A program made the position numbers and the translations under genes. A stretch of 64,000 bases of DNA from Adenanthera pavonina (taxonomy: Eukaryota; Streptophyta; Magnoliopsida; Fabales; Fabaceae). A model generated the notes under the pieces. That model saw only the letters and a program-made list of their open reading frames with translations, had not been told where the DNA came from and searched no databases. Positions 51,589 through 64,000 of the stretch are shown piece after piece. How positions within the stretch are numbered: position 1 is the first letter of the stretch; each line of letters starts with the position of its first letter. The stretch is from positions 23,422,501 through 23,486,500 of the forward strand of contig JAIVEN010000011.1 in the NCBI GenBank assembly GCA_026686845.1, read 5' to 3'.

Positions 51589-54500
51589 ACTTTGTTTTGC
51601 AGGTCTGTCTCAAAGCTAGAAAGAACAATAAATGGTATATGGACAGTACCTGCTCAAGTCACATGACCGGTGATAAGGAGAAGTTCAATTACCCTTAGAG
51701 ACAAGAAAGGAGGAAATGTGACCTTTGGAGGTGATCAATATGGCAGAATAGTTGGCATTGGCATTGTGGGCAAGAATCCTGAAACATCCATTGAAGAGGT
51801 GCTGTTTGTGATTGGCCTCAACCACAATCTGCTGAGTGTGAGCCAAACATGTGATAAAGGAAACTGGGTACTGTTTGACTCAAAATTCTGCCTAGTCATC
51901 AGAAAAAGTGATCACAAAGTAATCCTCAAAGGTCAAAGGGATGGTAACTGCTATACTATTAATCTTGATAAACTTCCTCCATTAGATTCTGTTTGTTTGA
52001 TTAGTCAGGATAATGATAGTTGGTTGTGGCATAGAAGATTAGCTCATGTTAACATGAATCAGCTTTCGAAACTGGTTAAAAATGAGTTAGTCACTGGCCT
52101 ACCAAAAATCACTTTTGAAAATGACAAAAAATGTGTTGCATGCCTAAGAGGAAAACAAATTAAATCTTCTTTTAAACCCAAAAACGTAGTCACCACAACT
52201 AGACCACTAGAACTACTGCATATGGATTTAATTGGTCCATCTAGGGTAAAAAGTATTGGTGGAAATCTGTATGTACTTGTAATTGTGGATGATTACTCTA
52301 GATTTACATGGATATTGTTTCTTTCCTCTAAAAGTGATACCTTTGATGCATTTGTAACCTTAGCCAAGAAAGTTCAAAATGAGAAAGGTATATCCATTGT
52401 GTTTATCAGGTCAGATCATGGAGGAGAATTTGAGAACTCATACTTTCTAGAGTATTGTAATGAGCATAGAATTGATCACAACTTCTCAGCTCCAAGAACT
52501 CCTAAACAGAATAGAGTTGTAGAAAGGAAAAACAGAACAATAGGAGAGATGGCTAGAGCTATGATGAATGAAAAGAAACTTTCTCAAGTATTTTGGGTTG
52601 ATGCAGTAAATACAGTAAGCTACATCATAAATAGAGCCTACATCAGACCAATCCTTGGGAAGACTCCTTATGAGCTGTACAAAGGAAGAAAGCCAAATCT
52701 CTCACATCTCCATGTGTTCGGCTGCAAATGCTTCATTCACAATAATGGAAAGGAGAATCTGGGTAAGTTTGATGCCAAATTTGATGAAGGTATATTTCTG
52801 GGCTATTCTAGTAGAACTAAGGCATATAGAGTTTTTAATAAAAAGTCTAAATTGGTAGAAGAATCTGTGCATGTAGTATTTATCGAAAATGAAACTACTT
52901 CTAAATATATTACTGATGAGGATGATCTTGTTTCAAACTTTAAAAAGTTAGATATCTCTGATGAAGGTATAATTGAACCTCCAAAAATATCTGAATCTAT
53001 TAATATAGAGGAAGATATTCAGGAGAGAGACTTTGAAGAAGAAAATAATGAAGAAATGTCTCAAGAACTCCCTAGAGCTTGGAGATATCAAAGGAATCAT
53101 CCTGTTGATCAAGTGATAGGGAATGTTCAAGAGAGAGTTAGAACCAGAAAACAGTTAAGGGATCAAATGATTAATTGTGCCTTCATCTCACAAACTGAAC
53201 CTAAATGCAATGAAGAAGCCTTAACTGATGAGTACTGGATTTTGGCTGTGCAAGATGAATTAAATCAGTTTGAAAGAAATTAAGTCTGGGATTTAGTGCC
53301 TAGACCCAAAAATCATCCTGTCATTGGCACCAAATGGGTTTTAAAAAATAAACTTGATGAATCAGGATCAATAATCAGAAATAAAGCTAGACTGGTTGCT
53401 AAAGGATATAATCAAGAAGAAGGTATTGATTTTGAGGAAACCTTTGCTGCAGTAGCTAGATTAGAAGCACTTAGAATTCTGTTAGCATATGCATGCATGA
53501 AAAATATTTTGTTGTATCAAATGGATGTGAAGAGTGCTTTTCTAAATGGATATATCATGGAAGAGGTTTATGTAGACCAACCTCTAGGTTTTGAGGACAC
53601 TACAAAACCAAACCATGTTTATAAACTGAAGAAAGCTCTTTACGGTTTAAAACAGGCCCCTAGAGCATGGTATGAAAGATTGAGTAATTTTCTAACTGAA
53701 AAGAGGTTCAACAAAGGAAAAGTATACACAACTTTATTCACTAAGAAAGAGAATAAAGATTTACTTATTGTTCAAATCTATGTTGATGATATTATATTTG
53801 GTGCTACTAATGAATCTCTTTGCAAGAATTTTTCTAAGTTAATGCAAGGAGAATTTGAAATGTCCATGATGGGTGAACTCAACTTCTTCCTTAGATTGCA
53901 AATCAGACAGTGTGATGATGGTATCTTCCTCAACCAATCCAAGTATCTGAAGGAATTGCTAAAGAAGTTTGGAATGGAAAATGCCAAGCCAATGGGAACA
54001 CCTATGGCTACTACAACCAAACTGGATATGGATGAAAAGGGAAAATATTTGACATAACCCAGTATAGAAGAATGATTGGATCCCTACTGTACCTAACTGC
54101 CAGCAGACCTGACATCATGTTTAGTGTCTGTATGTGTGCAAGATTCCAGTCATGTCCCAAGGAAACCCATGCAACTGTTGTGAAGCGTATCTTCAGATAT
54201 CTTATTCGAACTTCACAGATGGGTCTTTGGTATCCAAAGGGCAATGGAGAAGATCTCAAAGGATACATTGATGCTGACTTTGCAGGATCCAAAACTGACA
54301 AAAAAAGCATAAGTGGAACATGTCAGTTTCTTGGAGGATCCTTGGTTTCATGGTTTAGCAAGAAGCAAAACAGTGTGGCCTTATCCACAGTAGAGGCTGA
54401 GTATGTTGCAGCTGGAAGCTGTTGTGCCCAAATCATCTGGATAAAACAGCAGCTTGAAGATCTTGAGGTTGAGATGAAGGAAATACCAATCATGTGTGAC

Positions 54501-54728
54501 AACCAAAGTGCCATTAATATCACAAAGAATCCTGTCATGCATTCAAGGACAAAACATATTGAAGTTAGGCACCACTTCATAAGAGATCATGTTTTAAAAA
54601 GAGAAATCAGACTAGAGTACATCCCAACTGAGGATCAAGTAGCTGATATCTTGACAAAATCTCTATCAAAAGATAGACATTGCAAAATCAGGAGAGAATT
54701 AGGTATGGTTAATCCCAATGAACTGTAA
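51576..54728 (+). pseudogene. Pol of element G, two shifts and one stop
   Basis: The pol frame overlaps the gag end with the same geometry as in F. Protease reads YMDSTCSSHMTGD (D-S-T in place of D-S/T-G). A one-base gain near 51688 shifts the frame, a TAA at 53281 sits where F has Gln, and a one-base loss near 54045 restores the original frame. Integrase (VIVDDYSRFTWILFLSSKSD, IRSDHGGEFENSYF), RT (QMDVKSAFLNGYIMEEVYVD, QIYVDDIIFGATNE) and RNase H (MCDNQSAINITKNPVMHSRT) are otherwise complete. Confidence 0.86.
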
Positions 54729-54944
54729 GTAAATCCGTGTGCAATTCTATTTTTAGATTTTCCAACATTAAATTAATTCTAACTTTAGCATCAGAGTGAA
54801 TTTAATTTAAGTGGCAGGAGCTCCTCATGAGATTCAATGGCAATAAACCTGAAAAATGGAGCACACAAGAGTGGACAATCAAAAAGTGAAGAAAATGGCA
54901 AAATTCTGAGTTTCTGGATCCATCTGTAAGTTTATTTTTAAGTT

Positions 54945-55530
54945 AAAATTCGTATATTAATTGTGTGTTAGACAAATTTCCTTGAAAAACTAAGGTTCTG
55001 AATAAGTCAGCATGGTCAACATTCGAATTTGGATGCCTAACAAACGAACTTCAGCCTGTTATAAGTTGGAACAGTTCTCGGTGATGCCTTGAAATTCGTC
55101 TGTTGGACCTTGAAAGTTCGAATTTTCAAGAACAAAAATTTCAAAGTTATGTTTGTCCAACATGATGATTATACAAATGATTATTTCTTAACATACGAAT
55201 GTTGGAAAACCTTTACAAAGTAAAGAAATTCGAATTTCTAATTTAAAATTCGTCTGTTGAAGCATGCTCTTCATGTTGAATCTTTGAAAGATGAAATTTC
55301 ATATGCATAATTCATCTGTTAGTTGCTGATTTGATTGCTGATGGATGTTTGCTCTTCAAAATTTGAACTTTGTTGAAACAAAGTTCGTCTGTTTATCTTG
55401 TGTTGCTTGAACCAAGCCTCTGTCAGATGAACTTTCAGAAGAAAATTCTTCTGTCAGTAAGCTTTGCTAAATAGTTTAACTTTTGACTGCCCGAAGTTCA
55501 AATTTTGACCCCTCAAAATTCGTCTGTCAG
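54945..55530. repeat. Palindrome/half-site array in the G pol-ORF3 spacer
   Basis: AAATTCGTCTGTTG, ATTCGAATTT, AAAGTTCGAATTTTC, GAAATTCGAATTTC and TTCGTCTGTCAG recur between pol and ORF3, as in F. CCTATAAACCC at 55679-55689, about 37 bp before the ORF3 ATG, is TATA-like. Confidence 0.75.
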
Positions 55531-55725
55531 GTGGTTACTTACGTTAAAACTTACGTTTTCTACTGAGCAGACGCAACCCTACTCTTTTCCTCTCTAAGTC
55601 TGTTCAAATCCTCTCATCAATGCTCTTAAATTCTGAATGAAAATCTTCATTTCCCACCATTTAAACTGATTTTCACACCCTATAAACCCAATCTCTGCTT
55701 CATTCTGAATCATTCATCCACGGAA

Positions 55726-57902
55726 ATGGCAAGAGTAAAGAATCCTGAAGCTGGAAAAGGAGAGGCTCGTCCAAAGAGATCGGTCAAATCCCAATATGCC
55801 TCAAAGGAGGGCAAAAAACTGAAAAGAAAGGCCGAATCAAGCAAAGGAACTCCCTCCAAACGACAAAAAACTACACTAAAGGGTAATCAAAGAAAGCTGG
55901 ACCTTCTTCCTCGAAGAAAGCAGAGCCTTCAGTCCCTATTCCTGCTGCTGCTGGGACTGTTGCTTCCACTTCCTCATCCAGTACTGAATCTGGAGAATAT
56001 CAACTCACTACACTGCCATTATGGAGCACTCCACAGATTCAGGAAGAATAATCGACCAAGTTTGCCAATAAAAAGGTAATTAAACCTCATTGTGTGAACT
56101 TGGAAGATTTCTTGGTCTCAAATAGTTTTGATGCTGGAATATGGATGCTAAGATATAAGAATCTGTTAGAGATATTGGAGAGGTATGATGATGAAGTAGT
56201 AAAGACATGGTATGCCTCCCTGAAGTACAACAACAAGAAGAAGAAGTGGGAGGTCAATATGAGATCAAGGACCATCTGGCTCACAGATGAGACCTTTAAT
56301 GAAGTGTTGGAAATCCCAGGGCAAGATGGTCTCAAGATTGACATCACTGCCTCGGGATACATGGATGAGGCAGACATTGCTGATGAAGAAGGTAGCCCCT
56401 TTCTGAACTACAAGAAGAGCATAATTCTGAGCACTTTGTTCAGAAGAAAGGAAAATTGGCCAACCATAAACCTGCTAAAGCCCATAGACCTCAGTGCTCA
56501 AGTGAGGATCCTACACTACATAGTGTCCAGGATCATATTCAACAAAGGAGGCAGCTTCAATCTGATAACAAGGACAGAGGCACATGTCATGGCAGTAATC
56601 ATGCGTGGAAAGCTCATCAACATAGGACATATCATACTCCAACGCATGATCAAGGCAAGGGATCAAAGGAAAGACTCCACACTCCCTTATGCAGCAATCA
56701 TTTCCAGAATTCTGCAATATGCTAGAATTCAGCATCTTGAGAAGGGGAAAAGGAAACCCACTGAGATCTTCAAGGAGGAAGAACTTCAAAGGATGGGGAT
56801 TGAAAGAAATGAAGGAAGATGGATTGGGAAGGGAGCAGGAAAATCTGAAGATCTCTTCTTTATTGAAGGTGCCTCCCAACAGCAAGAAGGTACCTCTGAG
56901 GCCCCTGCTAGACCTACACCTCAGCCTTCTCTGCTTGTCCCATCTCCATCCAAGCCTACTCACATTCCATCTACTCCTTCCTCTCGTGCCAAGCCAACAA
57001 AGATCACTGAGTTGTATGACAACTTGTCTACACTCAAACTTAGCATCAGGGATGAGCAAAATGCCAAATTTGCTCATTTGCAAGATCAGATTCACCAATT
57101 GGCCAAGAATATGAAAGTGGTTGCTGATGCCTATGAAGATATTCGGAGTGCTATTCCTGACACATCAGCTCCACCTCAGCCAGGGTTCTCTGTGCCTGTT
57201 CAGTCTCCAACTCCTGAGCCTCCAAGCCCTTTTGAGCTAGCCTCTTCTGAGCATGATGATGATGATGATGGTACTGAGCCTACTGTTACAATGAGGACAC
57301 CAAGTCCTGGTCTACCCTTGGACTATGGTTTGGAAGAAGAAGGACATCGGGATTCAAGCTCTCATGATCCCATTACTGCAGATGCTCAAGAGCCAATCTT
57401 GTCCCAGCAAGAATCTGAGCAAGTAGAAAGACTAGTGGCAGCCATTTCTACTTCATCAATGATGGAGGTTGCCAGTAATGAAGAAAGAAGCATTGTGCCT
57501 GTTGTTGATTTGGAAGCTATTGCTCGCAATGCTCTCTTGCAAGCTCAGAGAAGAAGGCTCGAAGAAATTTTCCATTTTGATGACCCTGCTCCTTCATCTC
57601 TCACTGCATATGGTCTTTCAGAAGAACAAAGAGCTCAATTGGCTCTTTCTAGACAAGAGATGCAAGAGCTGCTTGAGGTCTCTGATGATGAGGATCCAAG
57701 CTCTAAACCTTCTGAGCCTCATCTGCCTTTTGATCCTGTGCCCCTCAAAGCTATTCCAGTTTCTCAAATCCCTCCTCCGGCTGATTTTGTTCACCTTCCT
57801 GATGATGCTAAAAAGGGGGAGAAGAGTAAGCAAACTGGCAAGTTTGCTGCTGAGCCATCTAGAAAGATTTACAGCAAGAAAACCAAGCCAAAGAAGAAAT
57901 GA
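55726..57902 (+). pseudogene. ORF3 of element G
   Basis: ATG at 55726 (MARVKNPEAGKGEARPKRSV). The frame shifts near 55885 and a TAA occurs at 56049. From 56052 the frame is open without a break to TGA at 57900-57902 (about 616 codons). The core blocks match F: VKTWYASLKYNNKKKKWEVN, LTDETFNEVLEIPGQDGLKI, LHYIVSRIIFNKGGSFNLIT and RDQRKDSTLPYAAIISRILQ. A helical stretch (DEQNAKFAHLQDQIHQLAKN), a Pro/Ser/Asp-rich tail and the basic C-terminus (IYSKKTKPKKK) follow. No hydrophobic segment long enough to span a membrane is visible. The long open frame in an otherwise decayed copy is notable. Confidence 0.75.
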
Positions 57903-58212
57903 TTAGAATTTAGGCTTGAGTCCTCTTGTAGTGCTGTATTGAGTCTCAGATGTTTGTTATGATTGTTTGTGTTTTGTATTTGATTTATGTATTTTGAAGT
58001 ACTTTGAAAAAAATTTTCTCTATAAAGCAACATTTGGTAAAATGAAAGAATTTCTTGGTTGCAATGATCTGTTCTTTGAATCTCTTCACATGATCAACTA
58101 TATATGATATCTTTTGATATATAATGCATATGTTGAGGGGGAGCTTGTTAAAGCAAACCCAAGTACTAATCCAGTTTGCAAGTTGTTTTGTCATCATCAA
58201 AAAGGGGGAGAA
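57903..58212 (+). other. G 3' untranslated segment with repeated polypurine tracts
   Basis: TTGAGGGGGAGCTTG lies at 58132-58146, and AAAAAGGGGGAGAA (58199-58212) directly precedes the LTR. A third copy, AAAAAGGGGGAGAA, is at 57810-57823 inside the ORF3 coding region. Confidence 0.75.
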
Positions 58213-59869
58213 TGTTGAATCAAGAAGTTTTGATAATTCCAAATCAACCTTCAAGAGCTTGGAATAAAGATATCAAAGGTGCCCAAAAGGTTTCAAGTAA
58301 AGAAATTCTAGATAAATCTGTGCAAAGTTAGATGTAGGTTGTTTAGTAGTGTTTTATTTGAGTAAAAGACTTTGATTTGGTGAAAAGATGTTTTAAAACC
58401 TTGATTCTATGTTAAATCATGGAATATTTGAAAAACACCCACCAACAGACGAAGTTTTTAATACTGATCTGTCATCTTGGAAATTCGAACTTTGGCTTTG
58501 GAAATTCAAATTTCATATTGAAACTGAACAAGTCTGAAGAGAAGCCTCTCTGACAGATGAATTTTGACTTGATGAAATTCGAATTTTGATAAGTGTTTGA
58601 AAGGAGCTTTCAGTAACAGACAAACTTTGGGTTTTGAAAATTCGAATTTCAAACAAAATGAAACTTATGAAAACTAAAGAAATTCGTCTGAAATTGTGTC
58701 AAAGTTCATCTGAAACCAAGTTTAGATTTGATTTCAAAATTGCTCACTGACAGACGAACTTTGAACATGAAAATTCGAATTTCAGAAACTAAACTTGTGA
58801 GTCTGTTAGAATGATATGTTGACATACGAATGATAGTATTTATAAAATTCTAATTTTGAAGTTAGTCTGAAAAGAGGTCTCTCTGACAGACAAACTTTGC
58901 CATTTGAAAATTTGAATTTTGAATCATATGAACTACTGTGCCTTATAGACCAGTTATGGAGAGACGAATTTTGGGGTTCTAAAATTCGAATTTTGAAGGC
59001 ACTGTAGCAAATTGAAAATATTGTTCACACTTAATAGAAAAACTTTCTACATGAAAATTCGTATGTTACAACGAAGAAACATTTTTCAAACATCAAAATT
59101 CGAACTTCACTTCACGACAGATGAACTTCGGGCATTCAACGTTGAAGCTGTTAACCTTCGGTTTCTACGAAATTTGTCTGTTAACCAACTGAAATTCAAA
59201 TTTCAGTATGTCAGAAGTATTAAATGCGATTGGTTAACTAATAGTTTTTCAGAGTAACCGTTGGATAACTTCTCCAACGGATAGATTTTGTCTCTAACGG
59301 ATATTTGAGACCTAAATCTATAAATATAACATTTTTTGAAGTTGTGGGTAATGATTTTAACATTGTATATACTGAAACTCTATCAAATCATTTACTCAAA
59401 GTCCGTTACTCTCTCACTTCAATATTTTATACTTCAACTTTCATATTCACTCTGTTTAAGAGAGTTTAATCTTTGTAAACAATCTTATCTTCATCTGGAA
59501 GATAGATTTTCTTGTGAGGGGATATCACAAGGGATTGGGGAGCACTATGTAAGAGTGCATAGAGTGATTGAGTGAAGCTCTAGAAACAGAGCAACATCTT
59601 TGTACTGAGGCATTTGCAATAAGCCCACTGAATTCTTGCAGAGTAGTAGAAAATCTCAAGTGGTGACTTGGGGACTGGATATAGGTCAAGTGGAGAGACC
59701 GAACCAGGATAAATTTCTGAGTCTTCTTCTCTTTACTGCCACCTTTACAGTTATTTGTTTATACCCTATTTTACCATCATATATTGCTTTCTTCACCTTC
59801 TTGATATTTTGCAGAAAATTTTTAATCTTCCCGATTCACCCCCCTCTTGGGAAGCCAGCTAATCTAACA
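58213..59869 (+). repeat. 3' LTR of element G
   Basis: Aligns with 48072-49733. Several substitutions and a short deletion near 58456 distinguish it. It carries its own palindrome array (58440-59220) and TATA region near 59319. Confidence 0.9.
58440..59220. repeat. Palindrome array in the G 3' LTR
   Basis: Same set of palindromes and CAGACGAA half-sites as 48300-49090, with different individual sites decayed. Confidence 0.8.
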
Positions 59870-59874
59870 TAATG

Positions 59875-61779
59875 TACGTGCAAGTTTCTTTCCTAGCATC
59901 TCCCTCCCTGGTGACTGCTCGTGGGGGAGGGTCCGAGCTTGTGCTGCAAGATCGACTTTCCTTTCTTTACCCTACTTTGTCTTAGTGTGGTGATGGCAAT
60001 TGGTGGTAGATCTGTGGTTTTAAATCTGTATCTTGAGGTTATTATGCCCTTTAAGTTTCACATAATGTTTGGTACAAATTTGGAACAAGAAATGGTGATG
60101 TAATTATGTTATGGAATTTATATTGCTAAGTAATGATGGATAAAAACACTCATTTCACACCCTGGTAGTGAAGTGACCAATATTTGGACAAAACAGAGTA
60201 TGATGTATAAATTTATGTATTCCTAAAAGGTAGACAGAACAAGATTTCTAAGAATTAAAGGGCACCTAAATTGGATAAGTATATGATTTATTATGAATTT
60301 TCAAAGTTGGTGCTAGAAAGCTGAAAAACAGGGGAATGATCAAATGAACAGTAAAATTCATGGAATTTACTATACAAAATGGCATGCTCAAAACTCTATT
60401 TCTTACTTTTCCTATGCAGGTAAGATTTTAAGTTATTTTTAGAAACTTGAATCACTCTTATACAATTTTGCTAAAATCAGTTATAAATTTTTAAAATTCG
60501 ATCGAGAAAATGGTATTATCAAATGAATAGTACCATTGAAAAAGAAAATTTTTTGTTTTAGTTTTTTAAGTGATTTAAGCGTCTAATCATGATTAAATGG
60601 ATTTTAAATGAGAGCTAATACATGGGAATTGAGGTTTAAAGGTAACGTGTTACAAAATCCATTACCTTTTTCCCTGTAGCTTCATCAGAGTACTTAAAAT
60701 TTGCATGTTGTTAATGTACCTTATCATTGAGCATATGATCAAAATTAAATGTAAATGTAACATCCCTAAAAGCTAAATAACTAAAAATGTACAAGAAATT
60801 TGTGAACATAAATAGATATTGTTTTACATGAAATAGGCAAAGAGACCATTTTTCTCGATTAGACAAAAATGGAAAACTATGTTTTTGCCCCAAAAATTAA
60901 GGTAATTACATTTTGTCCAAAAGAGTTAAAAAAATATGTGGAGAAGAGTTTTGCAAAGATCTTGGAAAAAATTACAGCTAATGACCCAAAAAAATAAAAA
61001 TTATAATTTTGCTCGGATAGGGGTAATTTTATAAATATATAAAATTACTGTCAAGACGAAGCTCTTAACAAGACGAGTGCGATGGTATATGGCATTGAGA
61101 TTAATTGATTAAGAATGAAAAAATAATCAGTGTCAAAGTTTAAAAAGTAACTTTGCGCTAGAAATGTTGCTTTTAGATTTGTAAAAAGCAAAACAACAGA
61201 TAGTAAAGTAATTGGGCAATACAAAAAGAGTTTCTAGGTGACAGGATAATAAAGTAATACCAAATACAAGTTTACTTTAATCCTATACTTATAAAGTGAT
61301 TTTATACTGCAAAAAGTAACTTTACCAGTCCAAGTATAAAGTAACTAATATAGGGTATTACTAGACCAAGAAAAATATGCATTATTTTAGCAAAATATCC
61401 TCTCTCTTGGGCATGTAAGACAGCAGCCATGTGCTAAAATGGATTATGCAATTAATTTATAGAAGACTTAGGGAAGAAGTTTGCTTAATGAAGAAGTATT
61501 TGGTAATCAAGTAATTAGCAAAAGTAATTAACATGCTTTATATACTCCCTCATTTATTTGGCCGAAGCATTTGGCAAAGAAAAGATAAAGGAAGGGTTTG
61601 TAAAGTGGAGGGAAAGGAAAGGCTACGTGAGGTAGAGGAAAGAGAAGAAAAGGAAGAAAGAAAATCCAAGGAAAATGGTAAGTTTGCTAATTTGCAATCT
61701 TTAAGTATTCTACCATAATTTCTTGGTAGTTTGAGCTAGTTTCCTTGAAATTTCTCCTCCTTTACTTGTTGTCCAATGT
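59875..61779. other. AT-rich region, nothing firmly recognised
   Basis: No coding family recognised. Between 61140 and 61345 the word AAAGTAA recurs several times. TGTAACATCCC at 60757 looks like the start of some gypsy LTRs, but no matching end or partner was found. A short purine-rich open frame at 61533-61718 is probably chance. Confidence 0.4.
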
Positions 61780-64000
61780 TGATCTAAGCATGACAATAAG
61801 ATAAGTCATTCAAATGATCTAGAATATTAGGATAGGTTGATTCAACAACTAAATTAATAGGATCATCATAGCAATCTAATAATAAGTCATGATAAATTTC
61901 AATCTCACCATATCCTTCATTATTTTCTATTATCATTAGCAATAGAAATAATCCATTCAGCAAATTCTTGAATTTGCCTATTAATTTCCACATCATTGGT
62001 TTGCATAATCCTCATATTTTTTGTCAGCATCAAAGCATTGCATTCTTTCCATATGTAGGATGAGTTAATAGTGGAGAAAACTATATCTTCCCTAATTCCT
62101 TTAGGAACAACAAGAAGTATTTGTCTAAAGTCCCCACCAAAAACAACAACCTTATCCCCAATTGTAACATTTTCTATAAAAAGATTAATGACCTTAATAT
62201 GTCCTTTAAGCTTTTATCAAAAGCTTCAAAACAATATTTATTAGCCATTGGAGCTTCATCCCATATAATTAGAGATGTATAAATTAATAACTCAACAAGT
62301 TGACTTCCCTATTTGATATTGCATATAATATCTTCATTAATAGCTAGTGGGATACAAAATTGAGAATGTGCCCTTTTTCCTCCTAGTAAAAGAAGGGAGA
62401 CTATACCACTTGAAGCAACATTTAAAACAATTTTACCTCTAGATTTAAGAGAAGCTAAAAAAGTATTTCAAACATGTCTTTCTTGTACCTTTATAACTAT
62501 ACACAATGAAAACTCCTCTACTACTAGATTCAACTGCTAAATTAACATGTTCATATATTCTCCTTTGTTTTGAAGTTAAAGATTCAAGATATCCTTGGAG
62601 TTGAGCTACCAATGCATCTCTATCATATTTCATCTCTGCAATTATCAACTTATTTACCCATGATTCAACATTGACCATATCAGGAATAGGCATGTGATCA
62701 TAAGTAACCAGACATTTCTACTACACTGAAGTATATTCTCAATTTCAATTAATGCAAAATTCTAAATCTGTGCATTTGTTAATTGTAAGCCTAAAAATAC
62801 ACAAAAATTAGTGAGTAATATACATCAAAGAACACACCAAAAAATCATTAGTTATTAATGTATCATGGTTCATCAATTTTAAAAAAATACAAGATCAAAA
62901 AAACTATTATTGTATGTCTTTATGTCTTGTAATCCTATGTTGGTTGTAGAGGATATCATCTGAAAGATAATTCCATATATTTTGCCACACAATTTCAGGT
63001 CTGTTTCAAGTTTCACAATAACAAAGTGGAAAACAATCTTCTTAAGAAATTGCCTGTAGCCTAATTGCTAGCGTCTATGATACCATCAATGTACTCTTTA
63101 TTGTCATCTAGCAAATTACATACATAGTAATTATCTCTAAACATAGGATGTAAAACACTATCAATAGTTCTAATATCCTCATAACTTTTATATACTCTAT
63201 CAACAATTAACAAAGTGTGCAAGTAATATAGCTCACCACTTCAGTTGGGATAAAGTATAGTCTACCAATTGAGAACCCTCTCTTCCTAGGTTTCCATTCC
63301 TAAATATTCCTCTTGAATAAAAATTTAGTTGGCATTTTATAATAATAAAACTTTCTTGCCTGATCACAATCCCTCTTAGCTTTAAATCATGCTTCAAACA
63401 TAGCCACCTTATCAAAACTATGATCAAGAATAGAATCTAATGGTTTACTATCATTGAACACAATATTTTATTGATCATGTAAATGATATGTAAGCTTCTT
63501 AACAGATGGATCTCTAAAATTAATATCAAATCCAAATATTATCCACACAGGTTCACATGGAGATAGATAATGATAGTCATAAAACATCTTAATTTCATCA
63601 TGAACCCTATTATTATCAAGATCAACTAAATCACTATCGAATGCTACAATAACCCCATTATCTCCTTTATTAACACACTTAACTAAGTACTTAATTGATT
63701 CAGTTTGCTTTAGGCCTCTCAACATTAATGTGTGTATTGTACTTAAATAGTAAGAAAAGGATTATAAGCACAAAAAATCTATTGTCCAATTCAACACCAT
63801 CTTTCATAATTGTAGTTGTACCATTCTCTAGCCTCTTGTATTATAGATAGCCATACTCCTTAATTTAAGTTCCATAATTAAATGCCTTTGGATAGTGTTT
63901 GGAACATTTACCATCCTTTATGCAAGAAGAGTTAGAATTCATTGAGCCATAAGGTCCATGCATCATCAAAAAACTCACTGATTCAAACAACCAGGGATTT
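61780..64000 (-). pseudogene. Helitron Rep/PIF1-like helicase, decayed, runs off the window
   Basis: Helitrons replicate by a rolling-circle Rep joined to a PIF1-like helicase. On the minus strand, high to low: ESIKYLVKCVNKGDNGVIVA and MFYDYHYLSPCEPVWIIFGF (63725-63500), a broken RKFFYYKMPTKF / RKRGFSIGRL-like stretch (63427-63240), RDNYYVCNLLDDNKEYIDGI (about 63140), LTSKQRRIYEHVNLAVESSS with FIVYSYKGTRKT (Walker A degraded from GxGGTGKT, about 62500), LIIWDEAPMANKYCFEAFD (Walker B DEAPM, about 62240) and IEIYHDLLL with ESTYPNI (61900-61840). Stops and shifts are frequent. No CTRR/hairpin 3' end was located. Confidence 0.72.

Larger units (their letters stand above)
48067..59874 (+). mobile_element. 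Sirevirus-like copia element G, full length and decayed
   Basis: LTRs at 48072-49733 (1662 bp) and 58213-59869 (1657 bp) are flanked by TAATA and TAATG, a 5 bp duplication with one mismatch. It has the same architecture as F: primer site, gag, pol, palindrome-rich spacer, ORF3, repeated polypurine tracts, 3' LTR. The coding regions are clearly homologous to F but the LTRs are only partly similar, so G is a sister subfamily. Several stops and two frameshifts in pol show it is inactive, and the LTRs differ by many substitutions and small indels. It is head-to-head with F across about 950 bp. Confidence 0.88.

Noticed and set aside
60757..60767. Gypsy solo LTR starting TGTAACATCCC
   Set aside because: Only a start-like word is seen. 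No end, target duplication or partner was found.

Overview
This is a piece of a plant nuclear genome, most likely a eudicot. One intron-rich host gene is embedded in, and followed by, layered retrotransposons. The evidence is spliced GT..AG exons of an organellar-type glycyl-tRNA synthetase, long AT-rich introns, Ty1/copia elements primed by initiator tRNA-Met, an RTE-type LINE, small TIR elements and a Helitron-type helicase.

Left half (1-31200): the 3' part of EDD1 (bacterial-type, chloroplast/mitochondrial glycyl-tRNA synthetase) runs on the + strand in eleven exons from 749 to 30935. All exon phases agree and the frame is open to the stop codon, although three introns carry heavy insertions. 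The 13.7 kb first intron holds a LINE 3' fragment and a nested copia complex. In that complex, element A (3479-14296, minus) contains the remnant of copia B (minus), a structurally complete but decayed copia C (7371-11927, plus) and a 381 bp TIR element. The third visible intron holds an RTE-type LINE (15398-17945) with a target-site duplication (TSD). The seventh holds a copia RT remnant and copia D (22199-27862, minus), itself interrupted by a 910 bp TIR element and a 92 bp L1-like 3' fragment.

Middle (31200-34160): intergenic DNA with a 224 bp tandem duplication and fragments I cannot name.

Right half (34160-59874): a truncated plus-strand copia (E) is split by a long Sirevirus-like element F (35267-47123, minus; 1723 bp LTRs differing at six positions by eye; TSD GTTTA). 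A related but older element G (48072-59869, plus; about 1.66 kb LTRs) lies about 1 kb away, head-to-head with F. Both carry gag, pol and a large third ORF (ORF3, about 710-730 codons). That ORF has no visible membrane segments, so it does not look like an envelope protein. Both also have arrays of a palindrome (core AAATTCGAATTT) alternating with TTCGTCTG half-sites, in the LTRs and again in the pol-ORF3 spacer. Just upstream of the LTR TATA box are three AACGG sites matching or nearly matching the plant mitosis-specific activator (MSA) consensus. These noncoding signatures, with ORF3, are the best candidates here for something under-described.

Far right (59875-64000): about 1.9 kb of unrecognised AT-rich DNA, then a decayed Helitron/PIF1-like helicase on the minus strand running off the window.

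All coordinates, divergence counts and family assignments come from reading the sequence by eye. No database search was run.
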